A stretch of 64,000 bases of DNA from Chloroflexota bacterium. Lineage in GTDB: Bacteria > Chloroflexota > Anaerolineae > Aggregatilineales > Phototrophicaceae. Below, one piece after another: positions 57,108 through 64,000 of this stretch (position 1 is its first letter; each line of letters starts with the position of its first letter). A program made the translations under genes and the position numbers. The notes beneath the pieces are model-generated. The model saw only the letters and a program-made list of their open reading frames with translations. It searched no databases and was not told where the DNA came from. Location: positions 186,001 through 250,000 of the forward strand of contig JAPOVL010000013.1 in NCBI GenBank assembly GCA_026708115.1, given 5' to 3'.

Positions 57108-58034
57108 ATGTTGAGTCGGATCAGGCTATCGCTGCTGCCGGAGAAACATAGCGCTTCGGGTACTTGGCGCACTTGGAAATGGTATGTCGGCAATTACGCT
57201 TTCATCGTGCCGTTCATGCTGCTATTCGGCATTTTCATCTTGCGCCCCATCCTCGCCAGCTTGCAGATGAGTTTCTTCCGCTGGGAGATATTCGGGCCCA
57301 AACCCTTCATCGGTTTTGAAAACTATGACGAATTGCTGAATGACGATCTGTGGTGGGTGGCATTGCGCAACACGGTCTATTTCGCTTTTCTCACCAGCGC
57401 CTTGCTGACGACGGTTCCGATCTTCATCGCCATCGCGCTGAATATGCCCTTTCGCGGGCGGAACGTCTTCCGCACGCTGTTCTTTTTCCCCTATGTGCTA
57501 AGCGCGTCGGTCGTTGGTCTGGTGATGAGATGGTTGCTGGGTCAGCAGTTCGGTATCGTCAATCATTTGCTCGGGACCGTTGGAGTCGGTCCCATCCCCT
57601 TCATTGCCGATTCGGAATTAGTCATTCCCTCATTAAGCGTAATAACGCTATGGTGGGCCTTCGGCTTCCCGATGCTGATCTACCTGGCCGGGCTGAGCAA
57701 CATTCCGCAAGACATTTATGAAGCGGCGCGAATAGACGGGGCGCGCGGCTGGCAGATGACCCGCTACATCACCATTCCCCTGCTTCGGCCGATCATCCTC
57801 TTCGTGGCGGTTACGCAGCTCATCTCGCACTTCCAGGTTTTCGCGCAGCCCTATGTGATCACCAACGGCGGTCCCGGGCAAGATTCGTTCACAGTTATTT
57901 TTTACATGTTCCGCGCGGCCTGGACTTATTTCCGCATGGGTTTTGGCACGGCCATGGCGGTCTTGCTGGCAGTTATCATTATGGCGTTTACCTTGTTGCA
58001 GTTCCGCTTTGGCGGGCGCCGTCTGGAATACTAA
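57108..58034 (+). CDS. Sugar ABC transporter permease, MalF type
   Basis: This 308-residue permease has an N-terminal cytoplasmic stretch and the EAA loop YEAARIDGARGWQMTRYITIPLLRPII. ITNGGPGQDSFTVIFYMFRAAW follows as in MalF-type CUT1 subunits, after several membrane helices (e.g. YAFIVPFMLLFGIFILRPILA). It is transcribed from the binding-protein gene direction after the palindrome. It pairs with the next gene. Confidence 0.92.
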   Translation: MLSRIRLSLLPEKHSASGTWRTWKWYVGNYAFIVPFMLLFGIFILRPILASLQMSFFRWEIFGPKPFIGFENYDELLNDDLWWVALRNTVYFAFLTSALLTTVPIFIAIALNMPFRGRNVFRTLFFFPYVLSASVVGLVMRWLLGQQFGIVNHLLGTVGVGPIPFIADSELVIPSLSVITLWWAFGFPMLIYLAGLSNIPQDIYEAARIDGARGWQMTRYITIPLLRPIILFVAVTQLISHFQVFAQPYVITNGGPGQDSFTVIFYMFRAAWTYFRMGFGTAMAVLLAVIIMAFTLLQFRFGGRRLEY

Positions 58035-58047
58035 GGAGCGCTTAGCA

Positions 58048-58929
58048 GTGCAGGCAGAGGCACATCCTCCGCGAATGACTGACACCAATACGCAGATATC
58101 GCGCATCGCGCTTTATGTGCTGCTGATTATCCTTGCGATCGCGATTCTCTTTCCGTTTTACTGGATGGTCGCGACCTCTTTGAAAACGAATCCGGAAGCT
58201 TTCTATTATCCGCCGGACTTCTACCCGCCTCAGCCGACGCTGGAACATTACCATATCATCATGACGCGCGACGACATCAATGTGCCGCGTTGGGGCTGGA
58301 ACAGCCTGGTGATTGCCGTTGCCACCACGGCGGTCACGCTTTTCGTGACCAGCCTGGCGGCTTATGGTTTCGCGCGGCTGGATTTCCCCTTCAAAAACCT
58401 AATCTTCGTCGTCGTTATATTCACGCTGATGATTCCGTCGCAGATATACATGATCCCCAACTATCTACTGGTGCGTGATCTGGGCTGGCTGGACAGCTAT
58501 CACGCGGTGATTTGGCCGGCCGCGCCTAATGTTTTTGGTCTGTTTCTGCTGCGGCAGTTTTTTTCCACCTTTCCGCGGGAATTGGAGGAAGCCGCGACTG
58601 TCGACGGGGCTGGCCGTTTGCGCATCTACTGGCAGCTGATGATACCGGTCAATCGCAACGCGCTGATTGCGCTGGGCATCTTTGTCTTCTTGCACTCGTG
58701 GAACGATCTGTTCTGGCCCTTGATAGTGCTCAGCCGGGTAGAAAACCGGACGCTGCCGGTCGGCTTGGCGGTGCTGGCGGGGGCCTACGGCGCGGGCGAT
58801 TCTTTCTCCGAACCGGCTCTGATCATGGCGGCCAGCTCGATGTCGAGTATCCCGGTGCTCATCGTTTATGTAATATTCCAGCGTCGGATCACGCAGAGCT
58901 TCATGCTCACCGGCATGGGCGGGCGCTAG
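58048..58929 (+). CDS. Sugar ABC transporter permease, MalG type
   Basis: This 293-residue permease starts at GTG 58048, because AAGGAG lies 9 nt upstream. An internal ATG at 58075 has no such site. It has about six membrane helices, the EAA loop EEAATVDGAGRLRIYWQLMIPVNRNAL and the conserved terminal motif QRRITQSFMLTGMGGR. It starts 13 nt after the MalF-type stop. The expected short cytoplasmic N-terminus fits MalG-type subunits. Confidence 0.9.
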   Translation: MQAEAHPPRMTDTNTQISRIALYVLLIILAIAILFPFYWMVATSLKTNPEAFYYPPDFYPPQPTLEHYHIIMTRDDINVPRWGWNSLVIAVATTAVTLFVTSLAAYGFARLDFPFKNLIFVVVIFTLMIPSQIYMIPNYLLVRDLGWLDSYHAVIWPAAPNVFGLFLLRQFFSTFPRELEEAATVDGAGRLRIYWQLMIPVNRNALIALGIFVFLHSWNDLFWPLIVLSRVENRTLPVGLAVLAGAYGAGDSFSEPALIMAASSMSSIPVLIVYVIFQRRITQSFMLTGMGGR

Positions 58930-58947
58930 GCGAGGTAAAATCGCAGG

Positions 58948-59979
58948 ATGCTACGAACCATACCCGAAGTTATGACGGTGCCCAAGTTCGAGGGCGGCGG
59001 GATAATCAGTTTTCATGAGAAGGACGTGCCGGCGCCGGGAGCGGGCCAACTGCTGCTGCAAGTCGGCGCGAATGCGCTTTGCGGCTCGGAGCGCGGCCAG
59101 TTCTACGAGGGCAGTGATGTCACGCCCGGGCATGAAGGCGTCGGCATCGTGGCCGCGGCCGGACCGGGAACGACGACGGCGGTCGGAACACCCGGCGCGG
59201 TCTTCCTGATGGATTTCTGTGGCGAATGTCGCAGCTGCGCGCTGGGCTTCAGCAATCAGTGCCTGGCCAAACGCGCCGACTACGGCTTTAACGTCGATGG
59301 CGGTTTCGGCGTCTATGAGTTGGTCAACGAAAACGTGTTCTTCGCGGTCGATGACGATATGAGTCCGACGGAGGCGACGCTGCTGCTGGATATCATGGGC
59401 ACCAACGGGCACGGCGTGCGGCGGGCGCAGCTGCTGCGGAAAGATATTGAGTCGGCGGTTGTGACGGGAGCGGGTCCGATTGGACTGGGAATGCTGGCGA
59501 TGCTCAAAGTGATGTTGGGCTTTGACCTGCCGGTGGCGGTGACGGATGTGGTCCCGTATCGGTTGGAGTTGGCGGAGCGGCTGGGCGGATTGCCGGTGAA
59601 TGTGGCGACGACGACCCTAAGCGACGGCTTGAAACGTCATGGGCTGTCGGAGGTTGATGCCGGCTTTGATACCAGTGGCAGAAGCAGCGCGCGGCGCGCG
59701 GCCCTGGATAGCCTCTCGCAACGCGGTGTCTTGGTCTGTATCGGGCATGGACAGGGGCTGGAGTTGACGATATCGCCGGATTTGATTGGGCCGGAGCGGG
59801 CTGTGATGGGGAGCGAGTACTTCTGTTTCAATGAATTGCCCGACAATCTGGCATACTTGCGTGAACACAAAGACTATCTGATGCAAATCATCACACATCG
59901 CTTGCCGGTCAGCGACATACAAGCGGCCTTTGAGCTATTCTTCGCGGGCGACACGGGCAAGGTCATCATCGAACAATGA
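58948..59979 (+). CDS. Zinc-dependent alcohol dehydrogenase (MDR)
   Basis: This 343-residue medium-chain dehydrogenase has structural-zinc cysteines (FCGECRSCALGFSNQC), the catalytic-zinc region (ALCGSERGQ, GHEGVG) and the NAD(P) Rossmann motif VVTGAGPIGLGMLAML. It oxidises alcohols or polyols, often sugar alcohols in such a locus. It is encoded 18 nt after the MalG-type permease and overlaps the next gene by 4 nt, so it belongs to the same operon. The imported compound may be a sugar or polyol. Confidence 0.88.
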   Translation: MLRTIPEVMTVPKFEGGGIISFHEKDVPAPGAGQLLLQVGANALCGSERGQFYEGSDVTPGHEGVGIVAAAGPGTTTAVGTPGAVFLMDFCGECRSCALGFSNQCLAKRADYGFNVDGGFGVYELVNENVFFAVDDDMSPTEATLLLDIMGTNGHGVRRAQLLRKDIESAVVTGAGPIGLGMLAMLKVMLGFDLPVAVTDVVPYRLELAERLGGLPVNVATTTLSDGLKRHGLSEVDAGFDTSGRSSARRAALDSLSQRGVLVCIGHGQGLELTISPDLIGPERAVMGSEYFCFNELPDNLAYLREHKDYLMQIITHRLPVSDIQAAFELFFAGDTGKVIIEQ

Positions 59980-60974
59980 CAAAAACTGAGCGTATCAAAG
60001 TCGCGCTGGTCGGAGCGGGAGGCTGGGGGTATCAGCACGCGCGGGTTTTCGCGGCGCGCGACGATGTGGAGCTTTGCGCTGTCGCCGGGCGAACTGAAGA
60101 ACGGACAAAAGCGCGAGCCCGGCAATTTGGCATGCGCTATTACCTCGATATTCAGCGGATGCTGGACGCCGAAAAGCCCGATCTAGTCAGCCTCAGCTTG
60201 CCCAACATGGGACATTACGAGCCGACCCTGCAGGTGATACGCGCGGGTTATCCGCTGCTGGTGGAAAAACCTTTGGTCTTCGACACGGGGGAAGCACAGA
60301 CTTTGTTGCGGGAAGCGGCGGCGCGGCAACTCTTTTTCGCGATCAACTTCAATCACCGTTACGCCAAACCGGTGCAGATGGCGAAAGAAGCGGTCGAAAG
60401 TGGAAGATTGGGCCAGTTGGTTTTCGCTAGCTGGCGTTTCGGCGGCGAAGGCGCATGGGGCGGGCATCCCCACGCCAATCTGATCGAAACGCAGTGCCAC
60501 GGATTCGACATGCTGGAGTATCTCTGCGGTCCGATTTCGTCGGTGCAGGCGCAGATGACGGATATCACGGGCCAAGGTTTCAGCACGATGGCCCTAGCGC
60601 TGAAGTTCGCCAATGGCGCGGTGGGCAGCCTGCTGGGATCCTACGATTCATCCTATGCCTACCCGGGCACGCATCGGGTGGAGGTCAACGGTACCAAGGG
60701 CCGGATTGTGATCGACGACACCGTGAAGCGTTACACGTTTCACGGTGTCGGGCAGGAAACGGGCGAAACATGGGAAGCGGGCTATTTCAACGATCATCAA
60801 CGCGAATTCCATCGCACCTTTGACGACCATCTTGAGCACGTGCTTGGTTGCTTCATAAGGGGCGCGGAACCGCCGATACATGCCAGCGCCGGTTATCGCG
60901 CATTGGCGCTGGCCAATGCGGCAATCGAGTCTTTTGAGACCGGTCGCCGTGTGGAAGTCTGTGACGCGCTCTGA
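59976..60974 (+). CDS. Gfo/Idh/MocA-family oxidoreductase
   Basis: This 332-residue NAD(P)-dependent oxidoreductase has VALVGAGGWGYQHARVFAARDDVELCAVAGR (dinucleotide motif) and the EKPLVFDTGEAQTLL stretch with the family's conserved EKP. Substrate-side residues include HRYAKP and GFDMLEYLCG. Family members oxidise sugars or inositols. The start ATG overlaps the previous stop (ATGA). With the dehydrogenase and importer it forms a sugar-catabolic operon. Confidence 0.88.
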   Translation: MTKTERIKVALVGAGGWGYQHARVFAARDDVELCAVAGRTEERTKARARQFGMRYYLDIQRMLDAEKPDLVSLSLPNMGHYEPTLQVIRAGYPLLVEKPLVFDTGEAQTLLREAAARQLFFAINFNHRYAKPVQMAKEAVESGRLGQLVFASWRFGGEGAWGGHPHANLIETQCHGFDMLEYLCGPISSVQAQMTDITGQGFSTMALALKFANGAVGSLLGSYDSSYAYPGTHRVEVNGTKGRIVIDDTVKRYTFHGVGQETGETWEAGYFNDHQREFHRTFDDHLEHVLGCFIRGAEPPIHASAGYRALALANAAIESFETGRRVEVCDAL

Positions 60975-61193
60975 CAAACCTATATAGCGCGCAATGGCAA
61001 GTTGAAGTTCGCTACGCCGCCAGACCCAGTTTTTAATCTGAGAGATTGATTTGTAGATTGACGCCGGCTTGAATTGGCGTCGCCAATAAGGATGTTCTGT
61101 TGCGAAGCAGCGAGATTCCGCGTCATCGGAATTTAAGATTTGTATGGTAAGCTGACATCATATCGTCTCAAGTAGAAATGGACAGGTAAGACC

Positions 61194-62252
61194 ATGATGG
61201 GATCTTTTTCGGCTTTGCTCGCGCTATGCCTCATCGCCTTGCCCATTGCGGCGCAATCACAGGATGCTTATCTGGTCCTGGAGCACAGTGGCGGCGTGGT
61301 GACGGCGTCCTGGAATCCGGCGGAAACCCAAATCTTGACGGGGGCGCAGAACGGCCTGGCGCAGATATGGTCGGCGGAAGATGGCACGTTGCTACAGTCG
61401 ATTGACCATGATGGCCAGCCGCTGACGCAGGCCTTGTGGAGCGAAGATGGCCGGTCCATATTGTCCGCGGACGAAAGCGGATTGATCAAGCAGAGCCGTG
61501 CGGAAGACGGCGAAGGAATCTATGCATGGCAAGTCGACGGCATGCCGATTCAACTTGTCCTTGACGCCGATGGCACGCGGGCCTTTGTCTTCACGGCAAA
61601 TGGCAAGGGTTCGGTTCTGTCTTTGATCGACGGCGGCATTCTGGCAACGGTGGAACGAAGCGGCGCGATCGTGGGCGCGGGATGGAGCGCCGACGGATCG
61701 CAGGTGCGCGCCTGGTCGGAAGACGGTCGCATCGTGGCCTGGGACGCGACAACTGGCGAAAACGTAGCGACTTATTCGCTGCCTCACCGCGCCTTGCTCC
61801 AGGGTTTGCAATGGAACAACGATGATACGCGACTGCTGGGCTGGTTCGCCGATGGGACGGTTGCCGTCTATGAGACCGATGGGGCAAGTATTAGTGGCCG
61901 TTCCTTGGCGGGGGTGCGTCACCGGAGTTTCGCGCAGCGGGCGATTTGGTCGGCGGACGAAACGCGGGTGATGTCCTGGGCGGCTGATGATACTGTGCAC
62001 GTCTGGCGCGTCGCCGACTCGCAGTCACAATTGGTTCTGCGTCACGAAGATTGGGTGGTCGGCGCCAGGTGGGACCCGGCAGAGGCGCGGGTGCTCTCGT
62101 GGTCGCACATTTATCTCTATCTGTGGGAAGGGGAGACGCTCCAGAATCGCTTCCAGCACGGGAATCTGGTGCGTGGCGCTGTCTGGAACGAGGCCGCTAC
62201 ACAGATCTTGTCCTGGTCTTGGGACGGGACCGCACGCGTCTGGTCGCCATGA
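61194..62252 (+). CDS. Exported WD40-like repeat protein
   Basis: This 352-residue protein has a signal peptide (MMGSFSALLALCLIALPIAAQSQ). At least seven beta-propeller-like repeats follow of the form ..SWNPAETQILTGAQNGLAQIWSAEDGTLL, with W-x-x-D/E endings (e.g. DDTVHVWRV, WDGTARVWSP). The sequence is consistent with a seven-bladed propeller used for binding partners. An ACAGG ribosome site precedes the ATG. The partner is unknown. It converges on the PAP2-like gene. Confidence 0.82.
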   Translation: MMGSFSALLALCLIALPIAAQSQDAYLVLEHSGGVVTASWNPAETQILTGAQNGLAQIWSAEDGTLLQSIDHDGQPLTQALWSEDGRSILSADESGLIKQSRAEDGEGIYAWQVDGMPIQLVLDADGTRAFVFTANGKGSVLSLIDGGILATVERSGAIVGAGWSADGSQVRAWSEDGRIVAWDATTGENVATYSLPHRALLQGLQWNNDDTRLLGWFADGTVAVYETDGASISGRSLAGVRHRSFAQRAIWSADETRVMSWAADDTVHVWRVADSQSQLVLRHEDWVVGARWDPAEARVLSWSHIYLYLWEGETLQNRFQHGNLVRGAVWNEAATQILSWSWDGTARVWSP

Positions 62253-62268
62253 TGATGCGCGCCGCGAG

Positions 62269-62895
62269 TCAAGGGATGGCCAAGGATAAACCGGCGATCA
62301 CGACCAAGGGCGTACAGGTGCCGATCAAGGCGCCCAGGACGATCTGCCAGGCTGTATGACGCCTGAGCGTCAAACGCGCAAGTATCACCAATAGCAAGAC
62401 CGGGACGAAAATCAAACTCTCATTGAAGCCGTAGACGATGGTGGTAGCGGAGATAATGCTGGTCATCGCCATAGCATGCAGGCTGATGTGACTGAAGAAT
62501 GTGCCGATCAACATAATCGTCAACTCGACAATGGTCACAAGCGCTACCAGGACCAAGACCGGATTGGCGCCGAAATGCAGGTAAACCAATTCGGTCAACA
62601 AGCATCCGACAATGGCGATTGAATAGGGGATATATCGCTCGTGGCTGTGGCGCATGTGCATATCGCTAATGCGACCGGTTTTGACCATGTAGGCGACGAA
62701 AGCCATGGGCAGGATGCAGATTGTCAGCGCGAAGAGACTCGCGAAGAACGTTCCCTCGACGGGGTTGCCGCTGAATTGCAGCGCGACCAGCAAGATCCAA
62801 ATCGCCCAGACGACCGGCGGGCTAATGAATAGCGAGATGAAGTGAGCCCACAGTTTGTCCCCTGCCTCGACCTGATGACGAAGGGCAGCGGGCAT
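62269..62895 (-). CDS. PAP2-like membrane protein
   Basis: This 208-residue protein has about six membrane helices. Two conserved histidine motifs of type 2 phosphatidic acid phosphatases are approximated by FFSHISLHAMAMTS (H) and ARLTLRRHTAWQIVLG (R-x5-H), while the first KxxxxxxRP motif is not clear. The family dephosphorylates isoprenoid or phospholipid phosphates at the outer membrane face. The altered motif suggests reduced or changed activity. The alternative is an unrelated multi-pass protein. Confidence 0.6.
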   Translation of the reverse strand: MPAALRHQVEAGDKLWAHFISLFISPPVVWAIWILLVALQFSGNPVEGTFFASLFALTICILPMAFVAYMVKTGRISDMHMRHSHERYIPYSIAIVGCLLTELVYLHFGANPVLVLVALVTIVELTIMLIGTFFSHISLHAMAMTSIISATTIVYGFNESLIFVPVLLLVILARLTLRRHTAWQIVLGALIGTCTPLVVIAGLSLAIP

Positions 62896-63025
62896 TGGTA
62901 TGCGAATGTCTATCGCTTGCCCCCTTTAGCCATTGCGTAAAACGATTATAACAGGCAATTGACGTGTTGAACGGCCAATTCGTTAAGATCGCTTAGGGGC
63001 AAAGTTGTAAGGGCAGAGCCCCCGC

Positions 63026-63493
63026 CTATCGCCAAGCGGTCTCCTCCAGCAGTTCAAGCAGGCCCGAGGGATACAGCGCTGTGGCAGTCTCGCCGCGAAA
63101 CAGTTCCAGGGGCATCCAGGCGGCTTCGTAAAGGACTTTGTCCTTGTGTCGGCCGCGGACGCGAAATTCGTCGTTGTCAAAGCGTCCGTCCAGGAAGCGC
63201 CCCTGATAGATTAGCGCGATTTCATGACCGGCCAGGCCTTCGTACACAAATAGATTCTCTAGCGCGCCGAGGTACTTCAGGTCAGTGACTTCGGCATTGA
63301 TCTCTTCGCGGAGCTCACGGGCTACGGCTTCGCGACCGCGTTCGCCGAATTCTATTTTGCCACCGATCGGTCGATAAAAGATCGCGCGCTCATGTGAATC
63401 GTAGCCCTGCGCAAGGAATATCTTGTCGTCGCGAAAGAAGACGCAGAGCGCGAGGGGACGAATGCGCCGCTTTTTCTTCTTTTTCTTCGCCAT
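63026..63493 (-). CDS. NUDIX hydrolase
   Basis: This 155-residue protein has a complete NUDIX box (GGKIEFGERGREAVARELREEINAEV). It opens MAKKKKKKRRIRPLALCVFFRDDKIFL, a basic start that is unusual and may bind nucleic acid or membranes. FYRPIGGKIEFG and ALYPSGLLELLEETAWR complete the domain. The substrate is unknown. It lies 28 nt upstream of the permease fragment's end on the same strand. Confidence 0.85.
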   Translation of the reverse strand: MAKKKKKKRRIRPLALCVFFRDDKIFLAQGYDSHERAIFYRPIGGKIEFGERGREAVARELREEINAEVTDLKYLGALENLFVYEGLAGHEIALIYQGRFLDGRFDNDEFRVRGRHKDKVLYEAAWMPLELFRGETATALYPSGLLELLEETAWR

Positions 63494-63521
63494 GGTAAAT
63501 TGCCGAGATTCGGAAACCGCC

Positions 63522-64000
63522 TTATTCCATCTCGAAGCGTGTGCCCAACGCCTTGGGCGGGTCGGAGCGCAGGAAGGCGCGCATGCGATGTTGCACGGCG
63601 CGCGGCATGTACTGGAGCAAGCGCTCGGTGAAACCCCCGCTGACGATGAGCAAGGTGAGGATCATCAAGAGCCAGGGCAGCGTGTTCAGCAACACGAAGG
63701 GGAAGTTGATCTCTTGGCCGAAGATGAAGAGGCCATTGGTCTGGATATTGGATGATACCGCGCGCAGAGCGGCGAAGAGCCAGGCGCCCAGGACGACGCG
63801 GAAGGGATGCCAGCCGCCGAAGATCACAATCGCCAGGGCGATCCAGCCGTCGCCTTGCATGGCGGGCGGGCTGGACCAGCCGGGCTTAACGTTGAGGGAA
63901 TAGGCCACCCCGGCCAGACCAACCAGCGCGCCGCCCAGGAAGGTATACCAGTAGCGCAGCTGCTGCACCTTGGCGCCGCGGGCATAAGCCGCTTCGGGAC
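63522..64000 (-). CDS. ABC transporter permease, partial (BmpA/simple-sugar type)
   Basis: The window edge cuts the N-terminus. About 159 residues remain, open to base 64000. The visible frame reads PEAAYARGAKVQQLRYWYTFLGGALVGLAGVAYSLNVKPGWSSPPAMQGDGWIALAIVIFGGWHPFRVVLGAWLFAALRAVSSNIQT. The segment PEAA..G.....R....LGGALAG.GG is diagnostic for permeases of nucleoside or simple-sugar importers that use a Bmp/PnrA lipoprotein. GTG at 63968 is an internal codon, not the start. The C-terminal tail is short and cytoplasmic. The rest of the operon lies outside. Confidence 0.82.
   Translation of the reverse strand, partial: PEAAYARGAKVQQLRYWYTFLGGALVGLAGVAYSLNVKPGWSSPPAMQGDGWIALAIVIFGGWHPFRVVLGAWLFAALRAVSSNIQTNGLFIFGQEINFPFVLLNTLPWLLMILTLLIVSGGFTERLLQYMPRAVQHRMRAFLRSDPPKALGTRFEME

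Overview
The window looks like a chromosomal segment of a Chloroflexota bacterium, probably Anaerolineae-like. This is inferred from gene content and style, not from a marker gene. The signs are moderately high GC, several Firmicutes-style sugar ABC importers, a monoderm-looking envelope, threonine/proline-rich linkers in exported proteins, a large set of scattered accessory enzymes, and many dispersed GC-rich palindromes. No rRNA, tRNA or CRISPR array was recognised.

Layout. 1-5262: two tandem membrane-anchored TPR paralogues (one cut by the left edge), a NUDIX hydrolase, a LysE-type exporter and a large soluble TPR protein. 5263-7207: an accessory patch with palindromic repeats, a gene for an HTH protein resembling a phage terminase small subunit, a decayed terminase-large-like fragment, a phased direct-repeat array and one copy of a two-copy repeat. 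7208-15771: a CPx metal-transporting ATPase and housekeeping or detoxification enzymes (RimI-like acetyltransferase, YCII protein, nitrilase-family hydrolase, SMP-30 lactonase, FAD oxidoreductase, NUDIX). 15816-22621: DinB and OsmC proteins downstream of a sugar ABC operon with two tandem binding-protein genes, one ATPase and two permeases. 22762-28264: a radical-SAM DNA-repair-type gene under a near-ideal promoter that encloses an SOS-type operator, then thymidylate kinase, a Tat-exported amidase, a pterin dehydratase, a glycosyltransferase, a flavoprotein and MscL. 28265-33231: an accessory patch with the second repeat copy, twin small coiled-coil proteins, a membrane pentapeptide-repeat protein and a single-gene Type IIG restriction-modification enzyme.

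33354-39686 is the most intriguing block. Four membrane proteins (one with a cytoplasmic arm and an SH3-like domain) sit nearly stop-to-start with a GlmL/MutL-like actin-fold ATPase, and look like one uncharacterised membrane machine. 40294-50671: two tiny genes, a second sugar importer without its own ATPase, a metallo-beta-lactamase protein, a CPBP-like membrane protein, a glycosyltransferase with a nucleotide-sugar epimerase, a methyltransferase and a CrtC/lipocalin-like secreted protein. 51148-60974: an exported triple-SH3 protein, an M20 amidohydrolase, a sulfatase, then a third sugar importer followed by a zinc dehydrogenase and a Gfo/Idh/MocA oxidoreductase. This reads as a scavenging locus for (possibly sulfated) glycans. 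61194-64000: an exported WD40-like protein, a PAP2-like membrane protein, a NUDIX hydrolase and the C-terminal part of a permease cut by the right edge.

How the parts work together. The three sugar importers probably share the single MsmK/UgpC-type ATPase at 18687-19739. In all three, a palindromic repeat lies just after a binding-protein gene and before the next transporter gene, as in the E. coli malE-malF arrangement. Functional names rest on motifs visible in the translated sequence. No database search was run.
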